Positions 22,201 through 37,200 of a stretch of DNA of 64,000 bases are shown here, piece by piece. Made by a program: the position numbers and the translations under genes. This DNA is from Kingdonia uniflora (Eukaryota; Streptophyta; Magnoliopsida; Ranunculales; Circaeasteraceae). Position 1 is the first letter of the stretch; every line of letters starts with the position of its first letter. Where the stretch lies: positions 62,001 to 126,000 of the forward strand of contig JACGCM010002205.1 in assembly GCA_014058105.1 (NCBI GenBank), in the 5' to 3' direction. The notes under the pieces are model-generated. The model was given only the letters and a program-made list of their open reading frames with translations, made no database searches and had not been told where the DNA came from.

Positions 22201-25200
22201 AAATGAGACTACATTTCTACTAAGCTGCCCCTTTTTACTAAGGAATGGTTTCAAGGAAAACCAGCCATTTTTGAAGAAGCTGGAGGTGGAGATCTCTTAC
22301 ACTGAGAACTATAGATTTGATTGATGGTTCCTTGTATTTCTTCTTTTCAGCTTGAGTTGTAACTATTGAATCATTTTAAGTATTGCAGGACTTGTGTGCA
22401 GGCTTTTCTTACTCTTATTTATAATAAATTGCTTACCTTTCGCCAAAAATAATATATATATAATTTATTTTTTTGAGAATGTAAAAATAGTTTATTGCTC
22501 AATCGAGAAAAACTTTCCAAGGTGGAAATATATAACCCGAAGGCAAAGAGGAAAAAAAGAAGGAAAGCAATACAATACACTCAACATCACACGGGATCCG
22601 CGATAATTAAATCCTTCCACCAAATCACTAGGTCTTCAAATTTGCATATTGAGGAAGAGGACCAATACAAGATAGTTACGTAGATGTCGAAGATGATCTC
22701 TTCCACGGTCTTTACCATCTCATTAAAGTGTCTTTCGTTCCTCTCATTCCACAACACCCATCTTATCGCATATGGAGTTAGATCCCATAGAACTTTTCCA
22801 ATCTTTCTCCCAAAAGGCTTGCACCACCACGCCTTTAAAGAAGAAATAAAACCCCAATGAAATACCCAAGAAACTTCAAAAAGATGAAGGAAATGATTCC
22901 ACACTTCCATCGAGATCGGACAATGTAAGAATAAATGATCAATGGTTTCATCCGCAACACCGCAAAGAAGGCACAATAGTTCTACATCCATACCTCTTCG
23001 TCGAAGTTGATCTTTAGTCGTAGCTCTCCCCCCAAGCCACTCCCCAATAAAAAAAATGTTACTTTAGACGGGATATGTTTCCTCCAAACCAATCGTCTTG
23101 GAAAATCCATAGGTCGATACCCACGTCTCGTGCTTCTAACTTCAACCAAATGATCACACATCGATCTCACCGTGAACTTTCCAATATCGACCAACTTCCA
23201 TTTCTATTTATCTTTACCCATCCGAATCGTAACCAAGGTAACTTTTTGGATCATAAGTCCAAGATCCTCTAACTCCCTATCAAAAAGGTTTCTGAAAATG
23301 GAAATTCCAACTCGGCGTTTCCCCCTTCAATTCGTAAAACTCCTTCACTCTCCCAAATTTTATATCACAAGTATTGTAAAGAGAAGGATACGCCAACACT
23401 AATTGTCTCGAGTCGCACCATACATCGTACCAAAAACTAATCTTCTCGCCATTCCAAATGGTGACTTCAATGCCTTCTTTAAACGAGCCCCACGTGTTGA
23501 ATATTGACCTCCATAACCCTACCCCATATGTAATCTTAGGCTTATTCGGAAGTCAAACATACTCCTTAATCCCAAATTTAGTTTTAATCACCTCAGCCCA
23601 TTAACCCATCTCTATCATTACAATATCTCCACAACCACTTTCCAAGTAGCACCATATTCATCTCTGTAAAGTACTTCAATCTCAATCCGCCAGCTACTTT
23701 ACCCATACACATTACATCCCAATTAAGTAAATGAAGCTTAGAAGCTCCTTCCCTATCATCCCAAAGGAAATTTCTAATAATCCTCTCCAACTTTAAAGCC
23801 ACAGAACTTGGAATATGAAATAAGGATAACTAATAAACCGGCAAACTTGACAATGTGCTCTTAGCTAAAATAAGCCGACCTCCTTTAGATAACATCTTTG
23901 TTTTCCACAACGCCAACTTTTTGTTAAAAAGTTTAATAACCGGATCCCAAATCCCAACACACTGAGAAGCCGCACCGAGAGACTTTCCAAGATAAGTGGT
24001 AGGTAATATTCCCATTTCGCAACCCAAAGAAGCGGCAAAATTCTCAATGTTAAGACCATATCCAACTCTCATTGTATCATCAGTTCGAGGTGAGTGATCT
24101 CTGGTGCCCCCGCATTCACTCGAAAACCATGCAACAAATCCCAGTCCTCGCCCTACACGTCAATTTACTTAAAGCCTCCCCCGCAACAATTAACAAAAAA
24201 GGAGGTAAAGGGTCACCCTGTCGAATACCTCTTAAGTTAGGAAAAAACCCTGTCAGGGACACCATCAACCAAAACCGAGAACTTAACTGTAGAAATACAA
24301 ACTTTTATCCATTTTTTCCATTTATCACCAAAACCCATCATCTCCAACGCATATAGAATAAAGTTTGGGCTGACATGATTATAAGCTTTCTCAAAATCAA
24401 TTTTGCAGACAACCCTTGGTACTCCCTCTCTCATCCTAGAGTCGATTGACTCATTCGCTAAGAACACCGTCAAAGATCTGCCTGTTCGAAACGAAAGCCC
24501 TTTGAAACCTTAAAATTACCGAGTTCATAACTGTTCTCAACCTCATCACAAGGGCCTTGGCTAAAATCTTATAAATACCGCCCATTAAACTGATTGGTCT
24601 AAAGTTCTTTAGTTCTCCCGCTCCAAAAATCTTTGGAATAAGTTTAATAAAAGTCGTGTTAAGCCTCCAATCGATAAAATCCTTATAATGAAAGTCCTTC
24701 ATTGTTCTCATTAAGTCTTCCTTGAGAATATGCCAACATTTAGAAAAGAAATGCATTGGATATCCGTCTGGACCAGGGGCTCTCTCAACAATAACTTTTT
24801 AATGCCACCAGAATCTCTTCTTCGTCAAATTTTTGCTCAAGCCATCCTGCTTGTTCAGGGCTAATTCTGTCAAAATCTAATCCGTCTAATCTAGGTCTCC
24901 AATGATGAGGTTCCTTATATAAACCCGAATAGAACTGTCAAAAATAAATTATATTCATTGCGGAAAGTTGATTATTCTTTCAAACGTTTACCCTTTAGAT
25001 TAGGTTCTTGGAGAGAAATTTGGGGTTTGGAGTAGTAAAATGGGTTATGATAGTAACATTAGAAAATAGCTCTTACAATAAATCATCCTAAATCGTGATA
25101 AACAAAGCTAACATAAAATCCTCTTTGCCTTTTTTTTACCTAGGAAAATTTATTTTAATGCTATTTGCATTGGACGGACCTACTGGTGGAAAGAATGACA

Positions 25201-28200
25201 ATAGTCGTTATCCGCTAGGACCAAATCCTATGGTTTCGTAGTGCTAATGTCTGTAGGAGTTACTCGCTAGGATCAAATCCTTTTCTTTCGTAGTAGTTAT
25301 ACCTATAGTCGATATTTTCTTATAGCTAATGTGAGGTAGGCCGGATAGGATACCTTTTCACCACATGGCCATTTCCAACGCTTTTGACCTAAGTAAATAG
25401 CTAGGCCTAGCATTAGTTAGGAAACCTAATAGGTCCTAAGAGCCTACGAAACCCCATTTGCTTTGATTGGTGACTTGTACTTAGTTTCTTGCTCCTCAAA
25501 CTCACGTCCGTGAAGTAGTCCCAGCAAGAAAAAAAAATCCCAGCAAGAAATAAAAATGCCCTTGATTTCGCGATATGTTGCTAAACACGCTAGGAGCTAT
25601 TTTTTGACTTACCTCACATAAGCTGGAAAACAAGAACTCCTATAGACATTACCACTAAGAAGCAATAAAAAAGAATTTGGTCCAAGCTCGGGGACCTGAA
25701 GCCTTGCTTTTAACACTCGAAGAATTTTCATCTTCGATGGCTCCTTCGCTATAGCTTTTTTGATTGTGGCAATGACAACGCGGCAAGAGATAGGAGAGAA
25801 GTGCCTTGCGCTATACCGCCACCTATACAACTATTTGCACACTTGTGCTAATCCCCAAGAATTTGGCTTTGGAAAAGAGTACACTAACAAGGAGCCTCTT
25901 CTTTCTTTTTTTGTCGCTAACTATTCAACGCTGCCTAAACCGCCTCGAAACGAGGTTTAAGTGGACATCGGCGAGTTCAAAAATTCCGTTGAGTCAATTA
26001 CTTGTTCTTTTTTAAGATAGGATGACTTACTGATCACTATTCCATTTACGTCCTACCTTCACTGATTCTATGACATATGCTAGAAGCCGTCTCCTTCTCC
26101 CCCCTCCCAAACACATACACCCAAAAATAATAATCCTAATATGCCCCTTCTTTCCCACTTTTCATGTGATCAACTGGTCGTCTCAATTTTGTACACTATG
26201 GCTAGTTTGCCTCAACTCCAGCAGGTGCAATAATGAGACTCTTTGCAAGTCTATAAGTGTCACTCAATGCCAATGAGCGAAGCCGTTGCTGATCTTGTTG
26301 GGAGGTTGTCGCTACTATGTGTTGTTGTGTAGCTATGAATGATAAGTCTTATCACTGTCGTTATTAGTGGCTATGTAGAAAGAAGAGCGGTGCAGGGCGG
26401 CTTTGGGGAGGGCCTAGTTGTGTCGCCAAGCTGCCGATCGAAAGCTTTTCTAGGTCTTCAGCTAGGACTCGTAGTGGTAATGTCTATAGAAAGAAGTCAA
26501 AAGCCACACTCTGGAGCCAGACACAAAGCTAATGTGAAGTGGTATGTGCTAAAAAGAAAGAAAATTCAGCGTTGCTAAGCAAAAGTTTCGTGGTGGTAAT
26601 GCCCATAGGATTTGGATTTTGCTGGTCCTCGAAAGCATGTGGGAGGCCGAAAGCCTATCGTGAAGACTGTCCTCGAAAGCATGCAAAAGCCTATCCCGAA
26701 GACTGTTCTTTGGCTTCTTCCTCCTCAAAACCTCACTAACGTGCATGGGCCCCAAAGGAGGATTAACGCACGATTTAGAGGCCCCAGTATTGATGTAAGA
26801 TTTTGAGACAAGACGTATGACTACACTAACCATAAGGAGGACTATGAATAGGACTAGAACTCGAACACATGTTGCTACTAGACTACTGGGTTATAAGCAG
26901 GGCCTCCGTCATGCGTCGAAGAGTTCGTTAGCTCTTGTTGAAGTTGGCCGAGTTGAATAGTAAGTTCTTGATAGGGAGTGGAAACCCTTGATTTAATAGA
27001 ATGAACAGCTAGGCACGAAGCGACAGCGAAGTGAAGCAAGAAACCAAAGACAAGTCGCTAGTCATCATAGGGTTTTTTTCGTGGCAGTAAGGAGCGATTT
27101 GCTCAATTTGCACTTCTAGCTCAAAACTCCTAGCGCGAAAGCAAAAAAATGTTCTTTCTTGCTGAAGCTATATATCAAAGAAAGGGAACACCAGCAAGAA
27201 AGAAAAGACCTTTCATGTCGCGCTATATATCAAAAAAGGCCTTACTGTAATAGAAAGAGATCTAAACTTATGTATCTTATTTCGTAGATTATCCTAACCA
27301 ATGGAGCCTTTCTAGCATATCCTCGGGGTATCAAAGTTGAATAGGTCGTCAGAGAGATTAGTACAACCTGTTCTGCTCCACTCACCATTGTCGATATTGC
27401 CCCACCTTTCATATAGATGTGGAAATTTTATTCATTCCACACAAGCCGCGGTGCCAAGTGAGAGTGCAAGCCTACAATTGAATCCCACTCCCAAATGGAT
27501 CCTACTCAATGTGGAATATCACACTTTCTTAACCTATTTGGAGTGGCTTAGGTCTTTGAATGATGCTTTAGTAACTCCTTGAAGGCATGAAGGCGTGGAG
27601 GCATCTAGAAGAAAGATCGGTAAAATTACATGGGATCATACTTCTTACCTTAGTCTATCAGATACGCCACCCCCTCCAAAATTTCATGAGGAAAGAGAGG
27701 CTTAAAGCTTTGTCGTGAAATAAAAGACTTTGGCCATTCAAAATGTTATAATTTTCGTATTCTTTAAATTTTGGATTGTATGCTTTCCATCTCAGGGAAC
27801 TTCTTTTAGGCTGATTAGTTAATATTTTGAACTTCACAATTATTATAAAGATGCAACAAATTAGATTTCCATAGAAAAATTTCCTTATTAAAACCGACTA
27901 TTAAGATATCGCACAAGAATTCTATCTTTTTGCTCAGCTTAGAATTAGAGAAAGCTAAAGGCACGAGTTACTCACATACCACAGGAGAGGATATTGTAAA
28001 CCGCATGGTTTTGGAGTAGTAGTCATAATTTGGTCCAGGCAAGATCTTCGAGACATGTTCTGGAAGTGGTAGGAATCTTGGATTAAGTTTTCTCAGAGAA
28101 ACTGCTCCCTGTCAAAAATAAGAAGCAAGAAAATTAGTTCCGTAGAAAGCTTGTTTAACTATCAATAGGGCTTCTGACGAAGGAAAATGTAAACACTACA

Positions 28201-31200
28201 CAAGGGCAATTTGGAAAAGAAAGTGATGCATAGAAGAAATTAACTATAAGATAAAAACATTTGCACAGCAGAATATGTTGCAACGAAGCAGTAAATGATG
28301 GAACGCATGACATTTCTAAGTAGCAATCAACATCAAAACATACGAAATCAAGCACAATAAACAATGATAAGGCATATCCATGTAGAAAATAATCAAATTA
28401 TTATAGAATCCCAATAATTAACATCCCAACCCAGGAGTGTTCTACCTACTTTACGACAAATAAATAGGCTTATTGTTAAGAAATTAAATGTCATATACTT
28501 GGTTAGGCGGGTTACATAGGAATAACGTTGCTTGTCACCACGTACAGCACACAAATAAAATATTGGTTTCTCCAAATCACGGCAATGTATACAGCAATTG
28601 AAGCTGTGATGCACTGATGGCAAACAAGACATGAAGTAAACTGACATTTTAGCTAGTGTCCTCTTAATGAGAACCATCACACATCCCTTAGAAAAACCTT
28701 CTCTTCCTCACTCCCAGCCTCTTAAACAGTTTTGTCGGAGCAAGTGCCACCTAAATTTTGCTCAGTATCGTGTGCCTATAAGGTAAACCAACTAAAAAGA
28801 AATAAATTCTATTCCAAAACCCATATGAGCCTTGACACAACCCAGGTTATCGAATTCGCCTACCCTTAAGACAGTGTTCTTTACATACGAAACACACGGA
28901 AAAACAAATACAAGTATAAATACATTTTAAGCTTTGTTTACCGTGTCAAAGTAGAATTAGGCAACAGTGACTCAGTCTCGTGCAGATAAATAACCACCTC
29001 ATTTCGACAATGATGATCTGGATGATAGATGAAACATAGCAGAAATCATGGCGATAATGCTTCTAGAGAATTGCCAATGATTTAAGTTACACTTGCTTAA
29101 CACACTTAAAATCATTCCTTTTATCACATGTTATTCCTTACCTTCTGCTAAAGCATTGGCCCCGAATACCATGGCTGTTTATTTCCTTATTTGGCTAAGA
29201 GGAATACCATCAAATAATTTACTAAGCTACCGACAACCAATAAAGGAAAGTTTCACCAACGAGGGTGGCTATGGCCCTGCAAAGAGAGAGACGTTCAAAC
29301 AAGGGAAAGTGGAACGATTCACGAAGGCGAAGGGAAAACGAAGGAACAAATGATGATGCATACGAAAAAATCTCTTCTAGAGTTTGCTCAGTGTAATGAA
29401 ACGATGAGAGATAAGACAGTGAGAGCTCGAGAGGAAGTCACAGAGTCCGGTGCAGGAGGGAGTGGGAGAGCACGGGTGTATGGGTGTATGCGCAAGTTCG
29501 AGTATTTGCTATTAGGCAAGTTTGAATTATGCTTGTATGGTAAGGGGCGAGACATTAAAGAAGCTCATTTACTGCCCTTCGAACAGTGACTCGAAATCTT
29601 GTAGTATTGAATGTTAGAATGGTGAGCTAATGAACTCTATATGATATAAGGCATGTCAATGCACTTTAAATGTTATATCGGAGGTGAATGAAAAGAGTGA
29701 CGAGGAGAGAACCTTTAACATATGGATGAGGAAGTCAACATTGATAAAATTGGTGATAGATGTACATGTGACTAAAATGAGAACCCAAAAGATAAATGTG
29801 GAGCTAGTAGGTGTTTGCTTAAATGTCAGAATGGTGGCGGTCTTAGGAACAGCCAACCTACAGAGTACAAAAGATACAATGACAACCAAGAGAACACAAA
29901 TGGTGATTCTGCAGATGTGTTTCAAGTAAAATTATCAAATGCCTACATGGGAACTGTGTGGATAGGAGGTATGTTCAGGAGAAACAACAAGCCACAGATG
30001 GGATTGATGAGTTTCCACCACTAAACAAAAAATATACTGTATGTACAGCTTCTACTAGTACTGCCCCTCCCCCTTTAGCTCTAAACTGGGCAAGTGTTAT
30101 GGGTGTGTCCCCAGTTAGCAAGGGGAACACAAAGCTCTCTTATACCCCTACTAAAATTAATGAAGCCCCAACTCCTATGTTTAGTCTTGAAGAGTTGGAA
30201 CTTAGAACCCAACGTAAAAGGATTTGAATATTACATGGTGGGATATTTTATTGGGAAGAGGCTGGACTATTGGTACATCAAAGAAACACTTAACAAGAAT
30301 CCCAGGGGTAGTTTTGAAATGATTATGCAGAGTGATGAGATGTTCTTCTTCAAATTCAATAATAGGAAGATAGAGAAAAATTAAGAGATATGGGGGCACA
30401 CCACATTGCAAACAGAGTCCTCCTAACCCTCAATTGAGCTTGAACGCAAAGAGAGCACTAGTCCCTATTTGGATTACACTAAGAAATGTCCCTTCGCTAT
30501 TGTAGTACTGAAGGAGAATTGGTAAGACTATGATGTGGTTGGAACTACTTTAAGACTTGATAAGGCCACAAAAGAAAATCTAGAATGAATTACGCTATAG
30601 TACGTGTTGAGGTGGATGTTACTGAGACCTTGCCAAATCTTATTCCTGTCAAAGAGGGAAAAAGAACTATCAGAGTGCAGGCTGAATATTCTTGGATCCC
30701 AGCAAAGTGTACCATTTGTAAGGTGTTTGGCATGGAACTAATAACAGCGGTAGAAATGAAAGAACAACCAAGACCCCAGAAAGAGCACTAAGAAACCATC
30801 TCAGGCTGTGAAAAACCAGAAAGAATACTGAAGAAAGAAAACAAGAGAATACGAGAGAGATACTCAAGTTCACTCTGATGGCTTCCAGGTCCCAAAAGCA
30901 AAACAAACAGCAAGGAAAACTCAGTGTGTTTGTGAGAAGAACATTTGATGCCTCTGTTCCCGAGGATAATACTAATCGTGAAGAAATTGCCAAATGAAGT
31001 GGTGAAATGGAGAATAAAGTCCAGGAGAGGTACATGTCAGTGGGAACCAACACGAAATAAACAATGATGATCGTGGTTCTATCAGTGGACTAAAGGAAGC
31101 AAAAGTACGGAGAAATAGCAATGAGTCTCCTGATAATCCCATGTATAAACTGATGAGAATGGTGAGGAAGGTCCTGAACACCAAAGTGATGTTGAGAGTT

Positions 31201-34200
31201 GTGAGAGCGTGGAAGATACAACTGAAACTCTAGAAAAGAGAGGACACTCAAAGAGAAAGATAGAAAAGCAGTCAAAGCAGTTACTGATGAAATGCAACCA
31301 TCGAAAGTGATGTACCTTGAGCAAAAGAGAAATGGAGCCCTAGAAAGAACCAACTGAAAAAAAGTGGACACTCAAAGAGAAAGAAAAGCAGTTAATGATG
31401 AAATGCAACCATCTAAAGTGATGTATCTAGAGCAAAGGAGAAATGGCTAGTGGTGACTGAGGAGAATCTTGACATTTCAAAAGGTTCAGGTAGCAGAGTT
31501 AATCCTCAAAATAAGTCCATGTACAGTTGCGCAACATGGAATATTAGGGGGCTGAATGATAGTGTAAAGCAGAAAGAAGTGATGTGGCTCGTAAAAGATA
31601 ACAACTTAAGACTTATGAGATGTTATAAGAATTATAGCGGAAGCAACGATTAACAGAAAACTAACAAATTCTTTATTTAATTACTAACAAGAAAAACAAT
31701 AGATCTCTCTCTCTCTAGCATTAACCTAGGTTTTCTCTCAACACCAACTCTAACTATTCTTTATCCCAAGATAAACCTATATCTAGGAGATCCCCCACCT
31801 CTCTCCACACTCCCAACAAAATAGGAAACTACTAAGAGTGATCATTAATTAAAGGATTCTCTAAATAAAACAAAATATTTAAAATATTGCGATAAATAGA
31901 ACTACTAAAGACTGGCTAATAAAAGGAACGTACATAGGTCGTGGTCGTGTAGGTGATGACCAACCATGACCAATCAACTCTCCCCCTCTTTGAAGAATTT
32001 AACCACGAATTCATGGAGGAAGGTCAACAGTAGTAACTTATGGATCATTGTAGTCTTCGTTTAATAATTGCTCGAGTGTCTCATCGATATGATCATGAAG
32101 ATGTTGTGACAAAAGTGCCATGGGTTTCCTAGAATTGGGGTATCTCTTCTCATTTGCCCAGTCTTACCACAATTGTAATATATCGTTGAACTTGTCATCC
32201 CTGTGATTTTCGAAGTCACAGTGGTTGATGCTATGGTTGTAGTTGCTGGAGAAGTAAAAGAAGAATAAGTTGCTGGTTTGAGTTTTATTTCCGCCCGCTT
32301 GGTCACTCAACTGCATCAGCAATAGAATACACGTTGACATAGTCAGCTCATCGTGAATCTTTTTAGATAGACCAGTTTTGAAGCGGCTAACTTTCTGTTG
32401 TGCCTCTATGTCAAATGTAGCGACCCTGGAGGAGAGAAGGTAAAATTCATAGGTATATTCATCTACCGTCTTCAGCTTCTGTCTCAAACCTTGAAGTTTC
32501 GTAAAGTTATCCTCTTCATAAGAAATTAAGATAAACCTATGTACCAGTTCTCGCCTCATAAATGCCTAATCAATAATGTACGCATACCCTGTATCCGCCT
32601 GCATCTTCTGTAAATTACCTTACCAATATAACGCATAATCAATTAATTTGGTCTCAATCAAAACCAATGTTTTGGGATCCCCATAATGTTTATATGTTAA
32701 ATTCTTGTCAGCCCGGTTAAGCTAATCCATAAAAGCGTCAACGTCGGCCTTACTGTCAAACTCTGGAAAGTGTAGCTTCACCTCTTGCCCTACAGTTCGA
32801 AGTACGAAAACCAACGGGTTGATCGCCCTAGTTTTGTGTTTGAAAACGACGACTCCCAATCTTTGAATCACTGTAAAATCCGTCATTGCGGGTTTGTGGT
32901 GCAAAATTATTGGGTTGCACGGCACGGCCCCTCTCTCACCTTTCAAAAGGCGGTACGTACCTGTTTGTGTACCCTCTGTTGTACCCCCCCCCCTATTCTC
33001 CGCTTTTGCCTCAATAATTTTCATCTTGAATTGGTCGGCCAATCGGAGGGAGAACCCCATACGATTTGTTGTAACTATTGTATCCTTGTGCGAACCCAAA
33101 TTGGTGTTACAGTTAAAACCCTTAATGAAAACCTGAGGTAAATCCCCCCAAAAAGTGCCGACGAGATTGGAAACTGTCCTTTCCCGGTGGTGGCAACTAC
33201 TATCCTGTCGCCTGTCGCTGTTAGAGTGTTTCTTGGAAGTGGTACGATGTCGTTCATCATTTGGGTTGTTCCTTGTGCATGGTTGATGGCAGGAGGGGGT
33301 CACGGCCATGGCTGAAGTCGTGGCTGGAATCGTGGTTGAGCCAGTTGTTTGAGGAAGAAGATGGGTTGGTTGAATGGGCTAGACTCGAGTTTCCCAACTT
33401 GGGTTAAAATTTTGGGCCCGGTTTTGCAAGATGTACAAACCCACATGGTGAAGAACACCCACTACTAGAGTAGATGTGCTTAAGTTTCCCATTTGAGTTG
33501 CACGTGATGCATTTACATCAAACACATGTGGCCCATCCGTACCGTTCGCGTCGATCGCATGTGCGGGTCTCGTGTTCATTTCTTCCCCGATTCTCTCTCG
33601 ATTCTGCAACGATCTGACTTCTCTCTCACCGTTACGTGACAACGGTGATCTTCCCCCAACCTCAACAATCTTTCTCACGACTCCTACAGTTGTTTTAACC
33701 ACTCCATTTTTCGGGTTTTGTGTTTGCATCATGATTTCTCATTCTCACGTGTTTGACGATTCGGGTTGATTCCTCTCGTCAAACGGAACTGACATTACGT
33801 CGGGAATGCCCCTAACAATTCCAAAACTGTGACCTCTCCAGTGTTGTGACCCCGGCCAATCGGTGCCGAATTTTGATTATGAACTCGCCGTTGTACGAAC
33901 CCCTCTTCGTTTAGTGAATCGGCGAACTTATTGACGCTTTTAACTTCAATACTTCCTCGTCAATGCTAAGTTTAGCGAAGGGGTTGCGAAATCCCCTACC
34001 TTTGCTTTCGTCATCCGAGTCGTAGTTCGTCTCTCTCATACTAGAAAAATTCTTGTTTGTTCCACGCCCTACAACTCCAAGCGGAGTTGGATTTAAGGGA
34101 TCAACACCGTTCTTCCGTGCATCCCGCATAAATCATCCCAATGGGATTCCCCGACCTAGTATCGTTGTTGCGTTGCCAAGTCTTCCAGTTCGGCGTCACT

Positions 34201-37200
34201 ACGCTTTTCATCAACTCTAGGGTTTTTTTTTGTTGAGATTCACTGTCAAAGCCATCATGGCATCCAACTTGGTCCTCAAACTCGTGATTCGTTCTCCCTG
34301 TGTTAGCTTATTCGCGTTCTTTCCCATCTTGCATCGATAAGTAAAACAAAGATCCCGGATCTTTCACTCGCTCTGATGCCAAGTTTATATGAATTATAGC
34401 GGAAGCAATGATTAGTAGAAAACTAACGAACTTTTTTATTAATTACTAGCAAGAAAAACAATAGATCTCTTACTCTCTCTCTCTCTCTCTCTCTCTCTAG
34501 CCTTAACCTAGGCTTCTCTCAACACCAACTCTAACTATTCTTTATCCCAAGATCAACCTATATCTAGGAGATCCCCCACCTCTCTCCACACTCCCCAATA
34601 AAATAGGAAGCTACTAAGAGTAATCCTTAATTAAAGGATTCTCTAAATAAACAAAATATTTAAAATATTGCGATAAATAGAACTACTAGAGACCCGCCAA
34701 TAAAAAGAATGTGCATAGGTCGTGGTCATGTAGATGACGACCAACCACGACCTATCAAGATATATTAAAACCAAGCTAGTGAATGGAAATGAAACTGCTA
34801 TTAAGAACATTTGCCCACGGTTGGACTATGTGACAAACCTGGATTATATGATATAAGTTAGAATTATTGTAGCATAGGCTTCAAAGAAATGTGAGAGAAA
34901 ATGCTGTGAACAACTACAAAGGTTAAAAGCGTGAAATCTGAGCTGTGCAAATCGAACAAAGAGAGGGTGGGGAATGTTTGTGTTTCCTCCAACTCTGCTA
35001 GGGAAGAACTAATGAAGGTGCAGGAAGAGTTACAACTCAATCCATGAGAGAGATCTGCTGCACAGGGAAGCTGTACCTATTGCTAGGTTTACCAGCATAT
35101 CTAAGACAAATATATATATCTATATATATATATATATAGCTACATGGCTCCACTTTGGGGTTGCAAATACAGCACTCTTCTATAGAGCTCTGCAATCTAG
35201 AAGGTCCATAATTTTTGTCCTTTCTTTGATGGATATTAATGGTGTGAGAATCACTGATCAAGAGGCTACTGCTACTGCCACTGTTAACCACTTTAAGGGA
35301 TATATCGGGATTGGCCACAGAGAGATTGATTTCCCCCCTTCAATCAGGTGAGCTGCAAGAACAAAGTCAAGGATGAGTATCAATGTAAACTGATTGATCC
35401 TGTGACTGATAAATAAGTGTGAGTGCTCTATTTACCATTAACAACAATAAGGGCCTAGTACCTAATGAGATGAATGCCTGTTACTTTATGAGTACATGGA
35501 ACATCATCAAGGATGATTATTTGAAAGCTATCAAGAACTTCTTTTAAAGTAGAAGAATGCTTACCCAAGTAAATGCAACTTCTATCTCAGTTGTGTGGAA
35601 AGTGAAGTGTCCAGCTTCCTTAGGTAATTGCAGGCCAATATCGTGCTGCAGCATTACTTACATAGTGATTTCTAAGATCATTACCTTAAGACTGAGCTTG
35701 TTATCTCCTACTGATCCAGGAAGATCTAGACATTAAACCTCTTAAAAGACGCAAGTCATTCGAACGAGCCTTGGAGCCGTTCGAACGAGATAGAAGGAAA
35801 GTAAAGCCAAAAGCTATGTTGTTGATTCTAGGCATATTTGCCAAGGTCGTTCAAACGAGCCTTGGAGACGTTCGAACGAGTTAAAGACAAGAAGAAGCAA
35901 TTCTTCTGCCTCGTGTTCTAGGCTTATTTTGGTTAGTCGTTCGAACGAGATTTGGAGTCGTTCAAACGACTCTAGGTTCCCAGAAGATCAAAGGTTCTAC
36001 CTCAGTTTTCAAACTTAATTGGGGAAGTCGTTCGAACGACATATAGGTCCGTTCAAACAATTATCGTGACTACTAAATTAGGTTATTTTAAGAGCAATTT
36101 TGTCCTATATTGTAACTAGGAAACTTGTAACCTTCTAAAGAGGGCAAGGCTAGGCAATATGAAAGGGGATCCAAGTTGTAATCTAGAAGTTTTGAGGAGT
36201 AATTTATTGTAATCAATCAAATTAAGCAATAGAAGTTCCTATTGGGAAATTATCCCACCAAATCGTTTGTTCTTTGTTAATTCTTCTTCAAGATTAATCT
36301 CTAATTCGACTGTGGATTAAGTGGTTTTAGATTTTGGAGTTACGATTCTCGGGGCGTTGTTGATTTATCTACATGTAACCGACTCAAGCAAACGAAGAAG
36401 ATACTTGTAAGTTCGTTGAAGATTCACAGAAAACCTAATTCGAAGAAAAACGTGAATACAGAGATGGGCAATTCAAAAGATAGACTCTCGAAACTTGAAA
36501 ATCAAGTTTTTAACCTAACTATTACTCTAAGGGAGTTAGTAGAACAGTTAGCTCTCGCGAACCACTCTAAGGCATCCACTTCGACGAAGCGTCAAGAGCG
36601 CAAGGAGTTGCGGAGGAGGAGAAGAACGAGGGTAACGAGGAGAAAGATGGAGATTCTAGTGATACCGAATTCGTGGAAGAAAAATCGGTTATTGGTAAGT
36701 CCATGAATCCTATGCGTAACCTTCGTATTGATTTTAAAATTGAAATTTCAGTATTCGATGGGTCAATCGATGATGAGAAATTGGATAACTGGATAAACCG
36801 GTTAGAGATAGCTAGATATATAGGTTAGAGAACTATTTTTCAGTGTATGAATATTCAAATGCTCAGAAAATCTGATTTTCGACATTGAAATTCGTATGTC
36901 ATGCACTCACGTGGTGAAAATCTTATAAGAAACGCCACATCGTAGAAAGCTTGAGTTGGAAAGAATTTAAAGTGTTCGTTAGGAAGTAGTTTTATCCAAT
37001 TGGGTATAAGCAGGAAAGATAGTTTAAATAGCATCATTTGCGCCAAAAGCATGGGCAATCAATACAAGAGTACACTACGGAGTTTTATATCCAAGCTTTG
37101 GTTTTAGACGTCGATGTGGACGAGTACAGGTGTTCATGAAGTACATGGGTAGTTTGTCGGAGTCAATTAGAAGGGAGTTAAAACTCTTTAATGTGGCAAA

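Larger units (their letters stand above)
31621..34757 (-). mobile_element. Gag-only LTR retrotransposon inserted in the LINE
   Basis: LTR-like direct repeats at 31,621-31,976 and 34,382-34,757 flank a 2.4-kb interior. On the minus strand the 5' LTR (starting TGATAGG at 34,757) is followed by tggcatcagagc (34,381-34,370), an initiator-Met-type primer site. A purine tract (agagggggagag) lies beside the far LTR at about 31,985. The flanks agatg and agata suggest a 5-bp duplication with one change. Only gag-like frames are present, so it is non-autonomous. Confidence 0.8.

Noticed and set aside
32785..33141. Plus-strand frames inside the gag-only LTR element
   Set aside because: Antisense shadows of the minus-strand gag region.
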